Below, in pieces: positions 7,365-16,178 of a stretch of 64,000 nucleotides of DNA. The stretch is from Spirochaetia bacterium (GTDB taxonomy: Bacteria > Spirochaetota > Spirochaetia > Treponematales > Treponemataceae): the NCBI GenBank assembly GCA_900769325.1, contig CAAGGF010000018.1, positions 1 to 64,000 on the forward strand. The letters are read 5' to 3'. The position numbers and the translations under genes were made by a program. Below the pieces are notes generated by a model that searched no databases, was not told the origin of the DNA, and worked only from the letters and a program-made list of their open reading frames with translations. How positions within the stretch are numbered: the stretch's first letter is position 1; the number at the start of each line of letters is the position of its first letter.

Positions 7365-8256
7365 AATAGATTTTTCAAAAGCACGGAATAAAGCGTTCAT
7401 CAACGAAATTCAGCATTTTCTAAATCCCGAAGAAGCAAAAATGATTTCTTTCGGACAAATAAAAGGAATTTTAAAACCGACTTCACAGCATTATGTGGGA
7501 ATGAAAACAATTCCAATAAACGAAATCGTCGGTTCAGAAGGCCGCTACAAAGATTTTGACAACAGATTTTTCCCAAAAAATTCTTTTTTAAAAGAACGAT
7601 GGGAACGTGTTGACGATGCGGTAATAAAAGATGTAATTCTTCCTCCAATAAAAGTCTACGAACTCGGCGGGCTTTATTTTGTCCGTGACGGAAATCACCG
7701 CGTTTCTGTTGCAAAGTCAAAAGGCGTAGAATTCATCGATGCAGATGTAATCACCCTTGAAAGCGAAATAAAACTAAAGGCTACAAGAAATCTTCCTGAG
7801 ATGATAAAAGAAATCATCAACTACGAAAAACGCAATTTCTATTCAGAAACGATGTTCGGCGACATAACAGAATACTGGGATCTGGATTTTTCAAGTGCAG
7901 GTCAATACGATAAAATTTACAACCACATTCTGACGCACAAATATTTCATGAATCAGCAGATTCCAAACGAAATACCAATTCAGGAAGCAATAAAATCGTG
8001 GTTTGATTCAGTTTATATGCCGGTAATAAAAGCAATTGAACGAAACAATGTAATGAAGCACTTCAAGCACAACACGAAAAGCGATTTATACCTCTGGATA
8101 ATCCACACTTACGATGATTTAAAAAAGAAATTCGGCAAGGCAGACTTAGATGAAGTCGTTGAAGACATGAAAGAAGACAGAAAAACGAAAAAGATTCCTG
8201 CATTCTTCTCGAAGCTTCTTTCTGGAATAAAAATCATCATCAACAGAAAAAAATAA
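7348..8256 (+). CDS. ParB/sulfiredoxin-fold-like protein
   Basis: A 302-residue soluble protein. Residues about 50-150 contain a ParB-like core: an IPINEIVGSEGR lead-in, VILPPIKVYELGGLYFVRDG, then the RDGNHRVSVAKSKG motif (113-126) typical of ParB, sulfiredoxin and related nucleotide-binding folds. The C-terminal half (about 160-300) is helical and unrecognised, with a YLWIIHTYDDL stretch. It is unlikely to be the chromosome-partition ParB because no parA or obvious HTH is present. Start: ATG at 7348 (or the adjacent ATG at 7351) with AAGGA upstream, overlapping the phosphoesterase gene by 17 nt. A joint role with the phosphoesterase is inference. Confidence 0.7.
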   Translation: MMTRTEIDFSKARNKAFINEIQHFLNPEEAKMISFGQIKGILKPTSQHYVGMKTIPINEIVGSEGRYKDFDNRFFPKNSFLKERWERVDDAVIKDVILPPIKVYELGGLYFVRDGNHRVSVAKSKGVEFIDADVITLESEIKLKATRNLPEMIKEIINYEKRNFYSETMFGDITEYWDLDFSSAGQYDKIYNHILTHKYFMNQQIPNEIPIQEAIKSWFDSVYMPVIKAIERNNVMKHFKHNTKSDLYLWIIHTYDDLKKKFGKADLDEVVEDMKEDRKTKKIPAFFSKLLSGIKIIINRKK

Positions 8257-8267
8257 AAAAAAATAAT

Positions 8268-8296
8268 TTGACGGTTCATTATTTCAATGCTACAAT
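8268..8296 (+). promoter_or_regulatory. Sigma70-like promoter of the partner-switching operon
   Basis: TTGACG (8268-8273), 17 bp spacer, TACAAT (8291-8296). The predicted transcript has a leader of about 107 nt before the TTG start at 8410. Confidence 0.65.
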
Positions 8297-8409
8297 ACAA
8301 TATAAACACAAACAGTGTTTTACAGAACCTCTAATTTTTAGAGATGCATAAAATAATTTTTACAGTTTTATTTATCGTAAAAACTGTAACACACAACAGG
8401 AGCAGTAAT

Positions 8410-10080
8410 TTGAACGAATTAGATCAATATGCAAATATTCCACTCTTAGCTGCGGCGGCAATTGCATTCTTGCTTTTCATTTTTCTCTTAATCGGTAAAA
8501 TAAGAAATTCAACAAAAGCAAGCGTTATCATGCTTCCAGCATTATTGATACTTACAGCAGGGTTACTTTACAGTTACTTCAATCCAAACAGTTTTATTTT
8601 AATTACAACTGTTGCCCTCGCAGGTTTAATCACTCTTCCATGCTTAATTGTAGTTGCAGTAGGCGATGCAGAAAAACGCGCAAAAAAACGCAAACAAAAA
8701 CAACAGTTAGAAGATGACGAATTTTCTCCAGAAGCAAAAGAACGCCTCATTAAATCTTTAGATGAAAAATATCAGACAATAATTTCAAAAAACAACGAGA
8801 TGACAGCAAAAGTTTCTTCCCTTTTTACGGCTCCAGATGCCCTGGAAGAATTCATGAACTACATCAATAAAGAATTAACCGATGCTTCAAAAGCAGACGG
8901 CTGCGTAATTTTGATGATGGACGAATACGACAATATTCTTTCTGTAAAATCACTGTCAGGTTCTTTTCCACCGCCTTACAAACTCCCGGACGACCTTCCG
9001 CATAAAGAACTTAGAGTTTCTACAAACTTCAAATATGCACAGTTCCAGTTAACTGATAATATTTTCGGAAACATCGTTACAGAAGGAAAACCGTGCAACA
9101 TAATAAATTCATTAAAAGATAAACGCATTTTCCAAAACAAACCGGAAGAATTCCTTACTCCAGGACCGTATATTTTCATCCCAATCAAACAGGATGAAGA
9201 AGTTATCGGAGTAATCGGTCTTGCAAGAACAGCAGGTAAAATTCCTTTTTCAGAAGAAGAATTTAATGCTGCGTGCGTAATTGCAGATTCATGTTCACAG
9301 GCATTCAAACCATTAAACAGTTTTATTTCCTATGCGGAACATTCAGAACTTACAAAAGAAGGAGACATTGCTTCAAAATTCCAGAAAACAATGCTCCCGG
9401 AAAAAATGCCTGTAATCAACAAACTTTCAATCGGAAAGCACTTTTCTCCGGCAGAAAATGTAGTTGGAGATTTCTATGATATTATTCCTTCGCGCAAAGA
9501 CAGAATTACATTCGTAATGGCAGACATTGCAGGAAAAGGAATGACTTCGCTTGTAATCATGATTATGGTAAGGGCAATGATTCGTCTTGTTTCTAACACA
9601 AATCAGGATGCTGCAACAATTCTTGAATGGGTAAACAAAGCAATCTGTTCCGAATTGAACAAAAGCGACAGATTTGGTAGCATTGCATTAATCAATTACA
9701 ACAGCGTAGATGACACAGCACAAATTGCTACTTGTGGTATCAACCCGGTAATCGTATATTCAGCACAAGATCAAACAATTTCAAAAATCTCATCTGAAAG
9801 CGAACCTATCGGTGTTGATAAAGGAACACAGTATAAAAATATCGATTTAAAACTCAATGCTGGCGATATAATCGTAACATGCACTGACGGTTTGGTTGAA
9901 TGCCTCAATGAATCTGGAGCACAATATTCAATTGAAAACCTTGAAAAAGTAATCAAGCACAATTGTAAACTTCAGGGAAAAGACATTGCAAACAAAATTA
10001 AAGACGATGTAAAAAAACACTGTGGCACTACACAGCAATATGATGACCAGAGTCTTCTGGTAGTAAAAATACAAGGGTAA
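8410..10080 (+). CDS. Membrane GAF-SpoIIE (PP2C) serine phosphatase
   Basis: A regulatory phosphatase of the SpoIIE/RsbU class that would dephosphorylate the STAS antagonist encoded next. Three hydrophobic helices fall within about the first 85 residues. A charged linker and a GAF-like sensor (about 145-290, ending EVIGVIGLARTAGK) follow. The PP2C-type domain spans about 325-550, with VVGDFYDIIP, FVMADIAGKGM and VTCTDGLVECL holding the metal-binding aspartates. I prefer the TTG at 8410 because AGGAG lies 7 nt upstream; the ATG at 8344 has no Shine-Dalgarno and would add 22 residues. It heads a three-gene partner-switching operon. The input signal sensed by the GAF or membrane part is unknown. 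Confidence 0.88.
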   Translation: MNELDQYANIPLLAAAAIAFLLFIFLLIGKIRNSTKASVIMLPALLILTAGLLYSYFNPNSFILITTVALAGLITLPCLIVVAVGDAEKRAKKRKQKQQLEDDEFSPEAKERLIKSLDEKYQTIISKNNEMTAKVSSLFTAPDALEEFMNYINKELTDASKADGCVILMMDEYDNILSVKSLSGSFPPPYKLPDDLPHKELRVSTNFKYAQFQLTDNIFGNIVTEGKPCNIINSLKDKRIFQNKPEEFLTPGPYIFIPIKQDEEVIGVIGLARTAGKIPFSEEEFNAACVIADSCSQAFKPLNSFISYAEHSELTKEGDIASKFQKTMLPEKMPVINKLSIGKHFSPAENVVGDFYDIIPSRKDRITFVMADIAGKGMTSLVIMIMVRAMIRLVSNTNQDAATILEWVNKAICSELNKSDRFGSIALINYNSVDDTAQIATCGINPVIVYSAQDQTISKISSESEPIGVDKGTQYKNIDLKLNAGDIIVTCTDGLVECLNESGAQYSIENLEKVIKHNCKLQGKDIANKIKDDVKKHCGTTQQYDDQSLLVVKIQG

Positions 10081-10090
10081 GGAGTACCTT

Positions 10091-10429
10091 ATGGAACTGA
10101 AAATACGAAAAAATGGAGAAATTTACATCATCGATGTAAATGGCGAAATGGATCTGTACAATTCGTATAAACTGAAAGAACTAGTTATGAAAATGATTGA
10201 AAAGAATGTAAAACTGTTTGTAATCAATCTTGAACAAGTTGACTACATCGACTCTTCAGGAATTGGTGCACTTATTTATATATGTTCTACAATCAAAAAG
10301 ATGAATCTAAAACTTGCAATCTCAAATATTCATGGTTCTGTAAAGAAAGTTATTGAACTTACAAAGCTCATGGGTTACTTCCCAATTGCAAACAGTGTCG
10401 ATGAAGCTTTATTGATGGTAAAAGAGTAG
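10091..10429 (+). CDS. STAS-domain anti-sigma-factor antagonist (SpoIIAA/RsbV type)
   Basis: A 112-residue single STAS domain. The phosphorylation motif VDYIDSSGIGAL is at residues 50-61, with S55/S56 as the expected phosphoserine. In this system the unphosphorylated form sequesters the HATPase kinase. The strong AAGGAG lies 7 nt before the ATG and only 10 nt after the phosphatase stop, so the genes are co-transcribed. The next gene encodes the presumed partner kinase. The final target (a sigma factor, or a diguanylate cyclase or other enzyme) is not encoded in the window. Confidence 0.92.
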   Translation: MELKIRKNGEIYIIDVNGEMDLYNSYKLKELVMKMIEKNVKLFVINLEQVDYIDSSGIGALIYICSTIKKMNLKLAISNIHGSVKKVIELTKLMGYFPIANSVDEALLMVKE

Positions 10430-10483
10430 TTTTTATCAAACACAATTTACAAACAAAATATTTTCACAAGCGAGGCCCCATCT

Positions 10484-11020
10484 ATGGAAGATACAGTAAT
10501 TAAAGAATTGCGTTCAGACGATAATGACCCATTATTTGATAAAACTAATATGCAGAAAAAAGAATTTCCGTCTGATTTTAGACAGATTCGTTATTTTACA
10601 CTTTTAATCGTTCAATCTGCACCTTCAGAAATTAAAGAATTGAACCTGCTTGAACAGCAGATTAGTGAAGTTATTAAAAACGGTGTAAAGCACGGAAATC
10701 ACTGTGACATAAATAAAAAAGTAACAGTTTGGTATTCATTCAGCCCTACTCACGCTCATGTTATTGTAGAAGATGAAGGTGAAGGATTTAAAGATTTAGA
10801 CAAATGGAATGAATTCAACAGAAAACGCCTTGAAGCACTTCATGACCAGAATTATGAACAGCTTGCTGATTATGTTTCATTCAGAACTAAAGAATCTGAC
10901 AATCAGGACGGTGGAAACGCTTTATTTGCCGCTCTTGAATATTGGAACGGCGGTTTTGTATACAACGGAAAAAAGAATGCCGTTGCAATGCTAAAAAAAT
11001 ATCAGCAAAAAGCTCACTAA
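10484..11020 (+). CDS. RsbW/SpoIIAB-like HATPase serine kinase, anti-sigma-type
   Basis: A 178-residue GHKL ATPase of the anti-sigma class. The N-box (EQQISEVIKNGVKHGN, about residues 57-72) and the G1 box (VEDEGEGF, about 95-102) are intact. The glycine-rich region GGNALFAALEYWNGG (about 145-159) stands in for the G2 lid. It would phosphorylate the STAS protein and hold a target when that is phosphorylated. It is a little longer than typical RsbW, with an N-terminal extension of about 30 residues. GAGG precedes the ATG. It is third in the operon, 54 nt after the STAS gene, and is followed by a strong terminator. Confidence 0.85.
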   Translation: MEDTVIKELRSDDNDPLFDKTNMQKKEFPSDFRQIRYFTLLIVQSAPSEIKELNLLEQQISEVIKNGVKHGNHCDINKKVTVWYSFSPTHAHVIVEDEGEGFKDLDKWNEFNRKRLEALHDQNYEQLADYVSFRTKESDNQDGGNALFAALEYWNGGFVYNGKKNAVAMLKKYQQKAH

Positions 11021-11038
11021 AAAAATTATAAACTGAAG

Positions 11039-11080
11039 GCTGCTTTGAGGTTTAATATAACTTTTAAGCAGCTTTTTTTA
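11039..11080 (+). terminator. Intrinsic terminator of the partner-switching operon
   Basis: A 7 bp stem, GCTGCTT (11039-11045) with AAGCAGC (11066-11072), is followed immediately by TTTTTTTA. Confidence 0.8.
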
Positions 11081-11096
11081 TTTTAAAAAGATAAGA

Positions 11097-11127
11097 TAAA
11101 AAAAAGGCTGCAAATTATGCAGCCTTT
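11097..11127 (-). terminator. Intrinsic terminator of the tmRNA gene
   Basis: A perfect 10 bp stem (11103-11112 with 11118-11127) with a 5 nt loop, followed on the minus strand by a U run. The stem begins at the discriminator base of the tmRNA, so 3' processing must cut the mature end out of the hairpin. Confidence 0.85.
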
Positions 11128-11499
11128 GGAGATGGCGGGAATTGAACCCGCGTCCGAATATGTAACCCAAATACATCTACGGGCGTAGTTATGCGAGGTA
11201 TTTGTCGGGAAAAGGTAGCAGCATAACAAGCGTCTTTTCCGTATTACGGCTAAATGTCAAATACAAAGGCCGAAAAGCAATGTATTTCAAGTTTCTGTAA
11301 GCGTCGGAACATTTTAAAGCCAGAAACAAAACTTTAAAAGTTCCGTGCACTGCTGTTTAGGCAGCGAGTGCAAACTGTTCGTTTGAAGAATCTTCTTCTT
11401 CTCTACGTTTTGCAGTTATTGTTTTGTCAGCTTAAAGGTGCCTTCACACCTGCCTGCAGTAAATGCGTTCCCCATATCCGTCGAAACCGGGGCATCCCC
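11127..11499 (-). ncRNA. ssrA: tmRNA (transfer-messenger RNA)
   Basis: This RNA rescues stalled ribosomes by acting first as tRNA-Ala and then as a short message. The 5' end GGGGATGCCCCGGTTTCGAC is the hallmark start. The 3' half has GGTTCAATTCCCGCC as T-arm. A 7 bp acceptor stem pairs GGGGATG with CATCTCC (one G-U), with discriminator A at 11127. CCA is not encoded. The tag reading frame runs from 11413 down to the TAA at 11357-11359, preceded by ATAACT with the expected A at -4. The encoded tag is AKRREEEDSSNEQFALAA, 18 residues; the FALAA end is a normal degradation signal, but the charged middle is unusual. The length of about 373 nt is typical. Confidence 0.95.
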
Positions 11500-11531
11500 G
11501 AAAAAAAAAGTTTTGAAACTTTACTTATCCT

Positions 11532-11560
11532 AATATAATCACAGAAATCAGTTTTGTCAA
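11532..11560 (-). promoter_or_regulatory. tmRNA promoter
   Basis: A perfect TTGACA (11555-11560), 17 bp spacer and TATATT (11532-11537) lie upstream on the minus strand. Transcription would start about 25 nt before the mature 5' end, consistent with 5' processing. Confidence 0.8.
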
Positions 11561-11605
11561 GAAAATAAAAAATTTTAAAAAACAGTATTTTAAACATTCT
11601 ATAAA

Positions 11606-12775
11606 TTATTCTTCTGGAACTTCAAGAGAGCCGAATTCGCACAAACAGTCAGCAAGATGGGCATGTTCGATGAGTTCAAGATTTGACCGGTTGTTTTTAT
11701 ACATTCGAATTTCACCAGAGGAGGATTTTCCTGCAACAAATTTTATTACCCTACGATTTCCATCCGGGAGTTCTAATGTTCTTACGAATAAATCACCTGC
11801 AGTACAAAAAACATCGATATCAATAATATATTGCTTATTTGATGCACTTATAGTCCAATGAAGCTTATCCCCGTCTATGGAATCTGTAACGGTTGAACAA
11901 TCGTAAATTGATTTATAAACTCGTTTTGACAAGTCAGCAGTAAATTCTATTTTTTTATCTTCTAAAATTGAGACAATGCTCACCCTGTCTTTATAAACTC
12001 CGTGGACTGCAAAAGAAGATTTTTCAAGAAGTTTCCCGGTAATTACGCTTGTCAAATGAGATGATGAAAGATGAAACAAATTATCAGGGCAAGAAGAACC
12101 AAAAATTCTGTCAAAATAGCCGAATGAGTTTTTAGGGAGAACAGAATATTCCCTTCCGTCTATTGAAATGTTCCCTGCAAAAACAGTATTTATTCCAACC
12201 GGGAACCAGTTTGAAGACTTTCCTGAAAAACCTACAGCAGAATCAAAACGGATTTCATATCGCAAATCCCATGAAATTAAACCTGTATCGCTTAAAAAGC
12301 CTGGATGCTCCTGAATATCTGAAGGATTTTGACTTATAATGCCTGAAAGTCTTTCTTCTGAAAAAGAACACCGTCCTATTTCAAAATTAAAGGATTTTAA
12401 TGAAGATTTTACATCTTTTACTGGAGCATAAAAACAAAGCTGTCTTGCACCTGCACCTAAAATTCCGGCTTTTACACATACATACGAAGGCACGACAAGT
12501 GTTTCACTCATCATTTTTTGTGCAGAAACAGTTCCGGCAAGAACATTTTGAAGCTGTTCGGAAGAAACATTTACTCTTGAATCAAATCCCAAAACAATGT
12601 CTGACGGACTTAAATATGGATTTAAACTTATAAGTTCAATAAAGAACATGCGTTCAACACCGGTGCCTTTTTCAACACCTTTAAAAACATAACGCCAGAT
12701 ATTTATTCCGTTTTTTTTAAGAGAACCCTGCAGATTATAGCGAATAAGTGATAAAGCCTTTTTTGAAATATTCAA
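11606..12775 (-). CDS. Unrecognised protein, possibly tocopherol-cyclase/CrtC-like beta-barrel
   Basis: A 389-residue soluble protein rich in beta strands, with no signal peptide. A stretch near residues 190-235 (NWFPVGINTVFAGNISIDG, then SFGYFDRIFGSS) is reminiscent of the lipocalin-like tocopherol cyclase/CrtC superfamily, where a D-x-x-WG-type motif ends one barrel. This is a weak resemblance and no catalytic assignment is made. The start codon is TTG (12773-12775), decided by GGAG 8 nt upstream. The gene stands alone between the tmRNA promoter and a small minus-strand gene. The AT content is similar to its neighbours, so there is no sign of recent transfer. Confidence 0.6.
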   Translation of the reverse strand: MNISKKALSLIRYNLQGSLKKNGINIWRYVFKGVEKGTGVERMFFIELISLNPYLSPSDIVLGFDSRVNVSSEQLQNVLAGTVSAQKMMSETLVVPSYVCVKAGILGAGARQLCFYAPVKDVKSSLKSFNFEIGRCSFSEERLSGIISQNPSDIQEHPGFLSDTGLISWDLRYEIRFDSAVGFSGKSSNWFPVGINTVFAGNISIDGREYSVLPKNSFGYFDRIFGSSCPDNLFHLSSSHLTSVITGKLLEKSSFAVHGVYKDRVSIVSILEDKKIEFTADLSKRVYKSIYDCSTVTDSIDGDKLHWTISASNKQYIIDIDVFCTAGDLFVRTLELPDGNRRVIKFVAGKSSSGEIRMYKNNRSNLELIEHAHLADCLCEFGSLEVPEE

Positions 12776-12859
12776 GTACAGAACTCCAGTTATAAAGTTT
12801 TAAGGTTATCATTTAAAATGATTTTTAAAGTAACCCAAACAGAAAAAGAGTTAAGCAGA

Positions 12860-13081
12860 TTATTTATCAAAAAATTTTTCTATTTTTTTATTAACATCAG
12901 AAGATTCCTGAGGGAAATTAGCATCAAGAAATTCAAAACAGTTTACAGCGGCCTGCTGTGCATGTTCATACCAAATTGAATACAATTCACCTTTAATGTC
13001 ACTTCCTGGATACGGAGCCCCCTGTACATTTGATACAAGCTGGCGTAACATTTCAACACACATTTGAACTTTCTTATCCAT
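12860..13081 (-). CDS. Small conserved-looking protein of unknown function
   Basis: A 73-residue soluble protein (MDKKVQMCVEML start, acidic helical C-terminus). No motif is recognised. GGAG lies 7 nt before the ATG, which supports the start. It is 37 nt downstream of the M16C peptidase gene on the same strand and may be the last gene of that unit. It is included because the ribosome site, length and codon use resemble a real gene. Confidence 0.6.
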   Translation of the reverse strand: MDKKVQMCVEMLRQLVSNVQGAPYPGSDIKGELYSIWYEHAQQAAVNCFEFLDANFPQESSDVNKKIEKFFDK

Positions 13082-13118
13082 AAAAACAACTCCACAATTT
13101 CAAAATACTATGTATATA

Positions 13119-16100
13119 TTATAAAGGCAAATCGACAATAATGCCAGTATTTTTTTTATTTTTCTTTGATTTATCGATAATCACCGCAGAAGAATTTTTT
13201 TCAGGCTGAAGGGAATATTTATAAAGTCGTTCTGCAGCATCCTGAATATCTTCTAAAGAAACATCAAGTTCAAGAGAATTCTGAAGTTTTCTGTCTTCGT
13301 CTGTAATTGAACTTAAAAACCTCCAGATTCCAATCCAACCGTCAGAATACGGAGAGTGCGGCTGATGAGCATCCCCGTAATTTCCAGTTACAAAACGCGC
13401 TAAGTCTTCACTTGACAATTTTTCTTTTGAAGCGATTTTGAAACATTCTGAAAAAATTTTAAGCGATTTTTCAGGATTCGGGTCGCGGTAAGTAGTGCAG
13501 AAAAATCCGTCCATGATTCCTTGAGTTGATGCTGAAGCACCGTACGCCCCGCCTTTTGTCCTGATTTTTTCCCACAAAAGAGAACCGGAAAGATATTTTG
13601 CAAGAATAACTTCTGCTGCGTTCTCTTTTGTACACATAGGGCTTACAGGATAACCTGAAGAAAGGTAACCGACCTGTGTATTCAGCGTAAAAATTTCACG
13701 GGAAGAATTTGAATAAGATTCTCCTTCAAGAAAAGTAAGGGCTCTAAAAGAATCTTCATCGATTTCTTTTTTCTTTGAAAGAGGAATTAATTCTGCTTTA
13801 TTTATAAAATCTGAAAGATTTTCCTCAAAAACTTTTGATGAATCTGAATCCGCAATTGAAAAAATCACACAACCGCTTGAAAGAATTGTCTTGTGAATTT
13901 TTAAAAGCCGTTTTTGAAGATCGTGGATATCCATTTTTATGAATTTTAAAACAGAATAAAACTGAGAAATTCCGTGGGTAATCTCGTTAAATGCCCCTTG
14001 ATGAGAAGAAGTTTTTTTTGCCCTTCTCTGCATATAATAACTGCCTTGAGAATTAAGCGAAGATTTATAACTTGTAAAATATTCTTCTAAAAGAACTTTA
14101 ATCCGTTTTTCATCAGAAAAATCAACAGAAGTAAAATATTCAGAAAAAACAGTCATGGCATCTTTTGTTTTTTCAGAAAGAGTTTTTAAGCTGAATAAAA
14201 TCCAGTCACGACCTGTAACATTGAGATTTTCGTTTTGTTTATCAAATTTTAAGGCATTTTCCGTGGAAAGTTTGTCGTTTGGAATAAATTTTGTTCCGAT
14301 TCCGCCGGTTACTAAAGCGGCATCTTCTGCACAATCAGCCCAATTTCTGTTTTTAAAACCTGATTCCGTTACGCAATAAGAATAAAAGTTTAAAAATTCA
14401 TAGTCGGATAAATCAAGATAATCAAGCGGATAAGCAACAAAATTGTAAGAAATTCCGTTTGTGTTCTGCGGAAATTTTATATACGCGATTTTTTGATTTT
14501 TAGAATTTTCAAAGAATTGAAGTTCGCGACCGATTATGCGGATATTTCTGTCTAATTTTGAAGGAGGAATAAAACCGATTACAGAAAGTTCTTCTTCGGT
14601 TTCTTTTTTTGACTGATAATCGTGCATTTTTTTAAGTTCAGAAAGAAGATTTTGTTTTGAAAGATTTTTTAAATTCTGATTTAAAATTTCTTTTTCAAGA
14701 TTCGTGCGTTTTTTCTGAAAAGAAGAATCTGAAGAAACACATAAAAGAGTATATTCTGAATTTGTTAGAAAATATTTTTTAATCAATTTTTGAACATATT
14801 GAAAATCATTTTCTGCATTCTTTTTTATAATCTCAAAAGTTTCCCGGTATTTTAGCCCGTCAGAAGGATTTGCACCGTAATTCCACATTTTTAAAACGCG
14901 TTCAAGATACACAAGAGAGTACGGACCTGAAACACGGATTATTTCGCGGTTAGAAAATTCAATTGCCATCAAAATGGAATCGATTATTTTTTTTGAAACG
15001 CCGGTTTCTGAAAGACGCTTTAATTCAGAGAAAACCAAGTCAAAAACTTTTTGCTCATCACCTGATTTTACACCGTGAAGTCCGTAATTAATTGCAAGAT
15101 AGCGTAAATCAGTTATAAGCCCGAACGAAGAAATTATGTCATCGCCCAAATCTGAATCGATTAAAGCCTTTGCAAGAGGAGATGCGTCGTGATTTGTAAG
15201 AATTTCATTTATAAAAACACATTCGAGGCGTGAAAAAAGATCTTCGATTTTATTGCATCTCCAGTTGACAGAAACATTTGAGCCTTCCGTTCCGTTGTCT
15301 GGAGCAGATTTTCTAATTATATCGTAAGAAAGAATTTTTTCAGGTTCTTCCATTTGTAAAAATTCGTCTGGAACTAAAGGAATTTTTGACGGATTAAAAT
15401 TATATGAAGATGATTTTTCAAGGGTTTTTAGGAAATTTTCCTGAATAAAATCGAGTTGTTCTTCTGTCGGAATGTTTCCGTAAAGAAAAAGAAGACAGTT
15501 TGACGGCTTATAATATTTTTCATGAAACGCCTTGAAATCTTCATAAGAAAATTCCGGAATATTTACAGGGTCTCCGCCAGAATCGTATTCGTAATTTGTA
15601 TTTTTAAAAAGAGATTTTATAATTTCATCCTGAGCGACAGATTCAAAATTTGAATAATTACCTTTCATTTCGTTGTAAACGACACCCTGAATTGAAGGAT
15701 TTCCGTTTTCATCAAATTCGATTCGGTGTGCTTCCTGCATAAAAGATTCTTTTTTTAAAAGTGGAAAAAAAACTGCATCGGCATAAACGCTCATAATGTT
15801 AAAATAATCTTCTTTTACTGTAGAACTTGCAGGATAAAGCGTCTTATCAGGATATGTTAAGGCATTTAAAAATGTATTAAGGCTTTGATTCATAAGGTTT
15901 GTAAAAGGCTCTTTTAAAGGAAACTTTTTTGACCCGCACAAAACAGAATGTTCAAGAATGTGGGCACCTCCTTTAGAATTTTTTACAGGCGTTCTGAAAC
16001 AAAACGAAAAAAGATTTTCACTGTCATCGTTTAAAATATGAAAAACATCCAGCCCAGTTTTTTTATGCCGGAAATAAAGTGCATAGCCTGAACAATCGTT

Positions 16101-16166
16101 TATATATTCCTGCGAAATGAATTGAAAACCTTTGTAAGATTCTTTTAAAATATTTTTCCCGTTCAT
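13119..16166 (-). CDS. M16C zinc metallopeptidase (insulinase/presequence-protease family)
   Basis: A 1015-residue peptidase of the PreP/M16C type that degrades short unfolded peptides inside a closed chamber of two halves. The inverted zinc motif HILEH is at residues 69-73, and the distal glutamate is in VVYNEMKGN (E166). The second, non-catalytic half carries the family's KGGAYGASAS-type arginine/tyrosine region near residue 870. The length matches full M16C enzymes. No signal peptide is present, so it is probably cytoplasmic. It lies 12 nt after fliG1 and is presumably co-transcribed, though there is no known functional link between them. Confidence 0.92.
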   Translation of the reverse strand: MNGKNILKESYKGFQFISQEYINDCSGYALYFRHKKTGLDVFHILNDDSENLFSFCFRTPVKNSKGGAHILEHSVLCGSKKFPLKEPFTNLMNQSLNTFLNALTYPDKTLYPASSTVKEDYFNIMSVYADAVFFPLLKKESFMQEAHRIEFDENGNPSIQGVVYNEMKGNYSNFESVAQDEIIKSLFKNTNYEYDSGGDPVNIPEFSYEDFKAFHEKYYKPSNCLLFLYGNIPTEEQLDFIQENFLKTLEKSSSYNFNPSKIPLVPDEFLQMEEPEKILSYDIIRKSAPDNGTEGSNVSVNWRCNKIEDLFSRLECVFINEILTNHDASPLAKALIDSDLGDDIISSFGLITDLRYLAINYGLHGVKSGDEQKVFDLVFSELKRLSETGVSKKIIDSILMAIEFSNREIIRVSGPYSLVYLERVLKMWNYGANPSDGLKYRETFEIIKKNAENDFQYVQKLIKKYFLTNSEYTLLCVSSDSSFQKKRTNLEKEILNQNLKNLSKQNLLSELKKMHDYQSKKETEEELSVIGFIPPSKLDRNIRIIGRELQFFENSKNQKIAYIKFPQNTNGISYNFVAYPLDYLDLSDYEFLNFYSYCVTESGFKNRNWADCAEDAALVTGGIGTKFIPNDKLSTENALKFDKQNENLNVTGRDWILFSLKTLSEKTKDAMTVFSEYFTSVDFSDEKRIKVLLEEYFTSYKSSLNSQGSYYMQRRAKKTSSHQGAFNEITHGISQFYSVLKFIKMDIHDLQKRLLKIHKTILSSGCVIFSIADSDSSKVFEENLSDFINKAELIPLSKKKEIDEDSFRALTFLEGESYSNSSREIFTLNTQVGYLSSGYPVSPMCTKENAAEVILAKYLSGSLLWEKIRTKGGAYGASASTQGIMDGFFCTTYRDPNPEKSLKIFSECFKIASKEKLSSEDLARFVTGNYGDAHQPHSPYSDGWIGIWRFLSSITDEDRKLQNSLELDVSLEDIQDAAERLYKYSLQPEKNSSAVIIDKSKKNKKNTGIIVDLPL

Positions 16167-16178
16167 AATTTTCCTTTT

